Positions 63,193 to 64,000 of a stretch of 64,000 bases of DNA are shown in pieces. The DNA comes from Halobacillus sp. Marseille-Q1614 (lineage in GTDB: Bacteria; Bacillota; Bacilli; Bacillales; Halobacillaceae): the NCBI RefSeq assembly GCF_902809865.1, contig NZ_CADDWH010000001.1, positions 1,054,001-1,118,000 on the forward strand, given 5' to 3'. The position numbers and the translations under genes were made by a program. The notes below the pieces were generated by a model, which was given only the letters and a program-made list of their open reading frames with translations, ran no database searches and was not told the origin of the DNA. The stretch's first letter is position 1; the number at the start of each line of letters is the position of its first letter.

Positions 63193-63624
63193 ATGGATTT
63201 CAATATTTATATGAATGATGTTGTCAGTAAAGCTAGAGAAGAAATTACACAGGCGGGTTATCAGGAATTAACAACACCTGAACAAGTAGATGAAGCTTTA
63301 AATAAAAAAGGGACAACTCTTGTAATGATTAATTCTGTATGCGGCTGTGCCGGAGGAATTGCACGTCCTGCAGCAGCTCATGCGATCCATTATGATAAGC
63401 GCCCGGACCAGCTTGTTACAGTTTTTGCAGGCCAGGACAGAGAGGCCACTGAAAAGGCGCGCGAATACTTTGAAGGCTATCCGCCATCCTCGCCGTCATT
63501 TGCACTATTAAAAGACGGAAAGATTCAAACAATGGTCGAAAGACATGATATTGAAGGTTTCGAACCGATGGAAGTTATTGGAAAGCTGCAGCGCAGCTTC
63601 GAAGAATACTGTGAAGAAGTGTAA
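63193..63624 (+). CDS. brxB: Bacilliredoxin BrxB (YqiW)
   Basis: DUF1094 thioredoxin-fold protein that removes bacillithiol from protein mixed disulfides. The 143 residues have the characteristic CGC motif (Cys50-Gly-Cys52) in [10 protein letters not shown] and end with [11 protein letters not shown]. It lies directly after the bkd operon, as yqiW does in B. subtilis. AAAGGGGCC precedes the ATG. Confidence 0.95.
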   Translation: MDFNIYMNDVVSKAREEITQAGYQELTTPEQVDEALNKKGTTLVMINSVCGCAGGIARPAAAHAIHYDKRPDQLVTVFAGQDREATEKAREYFEGYPPSSPSFALLKDGKIQTMVERHDIEGFEPMEVIGKLQRSFEEYCEEV

Positions 63625-63640
63625 GAAATATTTAAAAGAT

Positions 63641-63675
63641 GGGGATCTTTGTTTTACACAAAGGTCCTCTTTTAT
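63641..63675 (+). terminator. Terminator after brxB
   Basis: A 12-bp stem with two mismatches or wobbles (63641-63652 with 63658-63669) and a T-rich tail. Confidence 0.65.
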
Positions 63676-63700
63676 TTCGCAGATGAGGTGACACGATTCA

Positions 63701-64000
63701 TTGAAAATAGGTTATAGAACAATTAAGACGGCTATTGGCACTCCTCTAGCCATATGGATAGCTACCTTGCTAGAACTAGAGAACTTTGCTTCAGCCGGTA
63801 TTTTAACGATACTGTGCATTCAAATTACGAGGAAACGCTCATTTCTTTCAGCCTGGCACCGGTTTGCTGCCTGTATGGTAGCTATTATTTACTCATTTTT
63901 ATTTTTTGAACTGCTAGGTTATCACCCTTTATCAATCGGGCTTATGCTGTTTCTATTTATTCCGACGACCGTCTGGCTGAAAGTGACACCGGGTATTGTA
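63701..64000 (+). CDS. yqjA: YqjA-like membrane protein (aromatic acid exporter family, 5' part)
   Basis: A partial gene cut at the right edge; its frame is open for all 100 codons to base 64000. It starts with TTG 63701, ten bases after GAGGTGA. The translation begins KIGYRTIKTAIGTPLAIWIA and contains at least three or four hydrophobic segments, with CIQITRKRSF between. This matches the N terminus of the DUF939/YqjA family, the gene next to yqiW in B. subtilis. The substrate is unknown. Confidence 0.8.
   Translation, partial: MKIGYRTIKTAIGTPLAIWIATLLELENFASAGILTILCIQITRKRSFLSAWHRFAACMVAIIYSFLFFELLGYHPLSIGLMLFLFIPTTVWLKVTPGIV

Noticed and set aside
1-64000. CRISPR arrays, insertion sequences, prophage, tRNA and rRNA genes
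   Set aside because: None were seen: no regular spaced repeats, no transposase or integrase frames, no tRNA-like cloverleaf in the gaps inspected.

Overview
The window is a 64 kb stretch of a spore-forming Bacillaceae chromosome. Gene order largely follows the Bacillus subtilis yqgQ-to-yqjA region: yqgQ-glcK, comG, gcv, mntR, efp, spoIIIA, accBC, nusB, folD, xseAB, ispA, dxs, ahrC, recN, spoIVB, spo0A, bkd, yqiW. The OLE RNA locus and the overall gene set suggest a halophilic or alkaliphilic genus such as Halobacillus. That assignment is inference, not measured. There are no tRNA or rRNA genes, CRISPR arrays, phage genes or insertion sequences. It is a core-genome region with a few lineage-specific replacements.

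Layout. 1-7.6 kb: the C-terminal end of a GerA-type germination protein, yqgQ, glucokinase, an LTA synthase-type phosphoglycerol transferase behind an ECF-sigma-like promoter, an ABC pair (FetAB type), small membrane proteins, yqgX, and mgsR behind a SigB-like promoter. 7.6-11.4 kb: the complete comGA-GG competence pseudopilus operon on the minus strand. 11.5-14.7 kb: aroK, yqzE, and the minus-strand pair yqhG and SNF2 helicase yqhH. 14.7-19.4 kb: a tandem glycine riboswitch with terminator driving gcvT-gcvPA-gcvPB, then rhodanese yqhL. 19.5-25.7 kb: B12-dependent ribonucleotide reductase nrdJ with two NrdR-like boxes, mntR, patatin yqhO, yqhP and yqhR; yqhQ is missing. 25.7-33 kb: aroQ, papA, efp, then the full spoIIIAA-AH operon behind a SigE-type promoter. 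33-45.9 kb: accBC, yqhY, nusB, folD, xseAB, ispA, the OLE RNA, oapA, dxs, tlyA-like yqxC, ahrC and recN. 46-48.3 kb: spoIVB and spo0A. 48.4-52.9 kb: aspartokinase, an exonuclease plus DUF294/CBS pair, and yqzF. 53-63 kb: bkdR-ptb-bcd-buk-lpdV-bkdAA-bkdAB-bkdB for branched-chain keto-acid catabolism. The window ends with bacilliredoxin brxB and the start of a YqjA-type membrane protein.

The most remarkable element is the roughly 609-nt OLE (ornate, large, extremophilic) RNA at 39616-40224. It lies between ispA and the gene for its membrane partner OapA, and perfectly complementary 12-nt termini define its ends. Other notable signals are a BkdR whose sigma54-contacting GAFTGA loop reads GAFVGA, with no -24/-12 promoter visible before ptb; NrdR-like boxes 31 bp apart at nrdJ; an ECF-like promoter at the LTA synthase gene; tandem 0A boxes upstream of spo0A; and four degenerate copies of an intergenic palindromic repeat, three of them linked to a shared hairpin.
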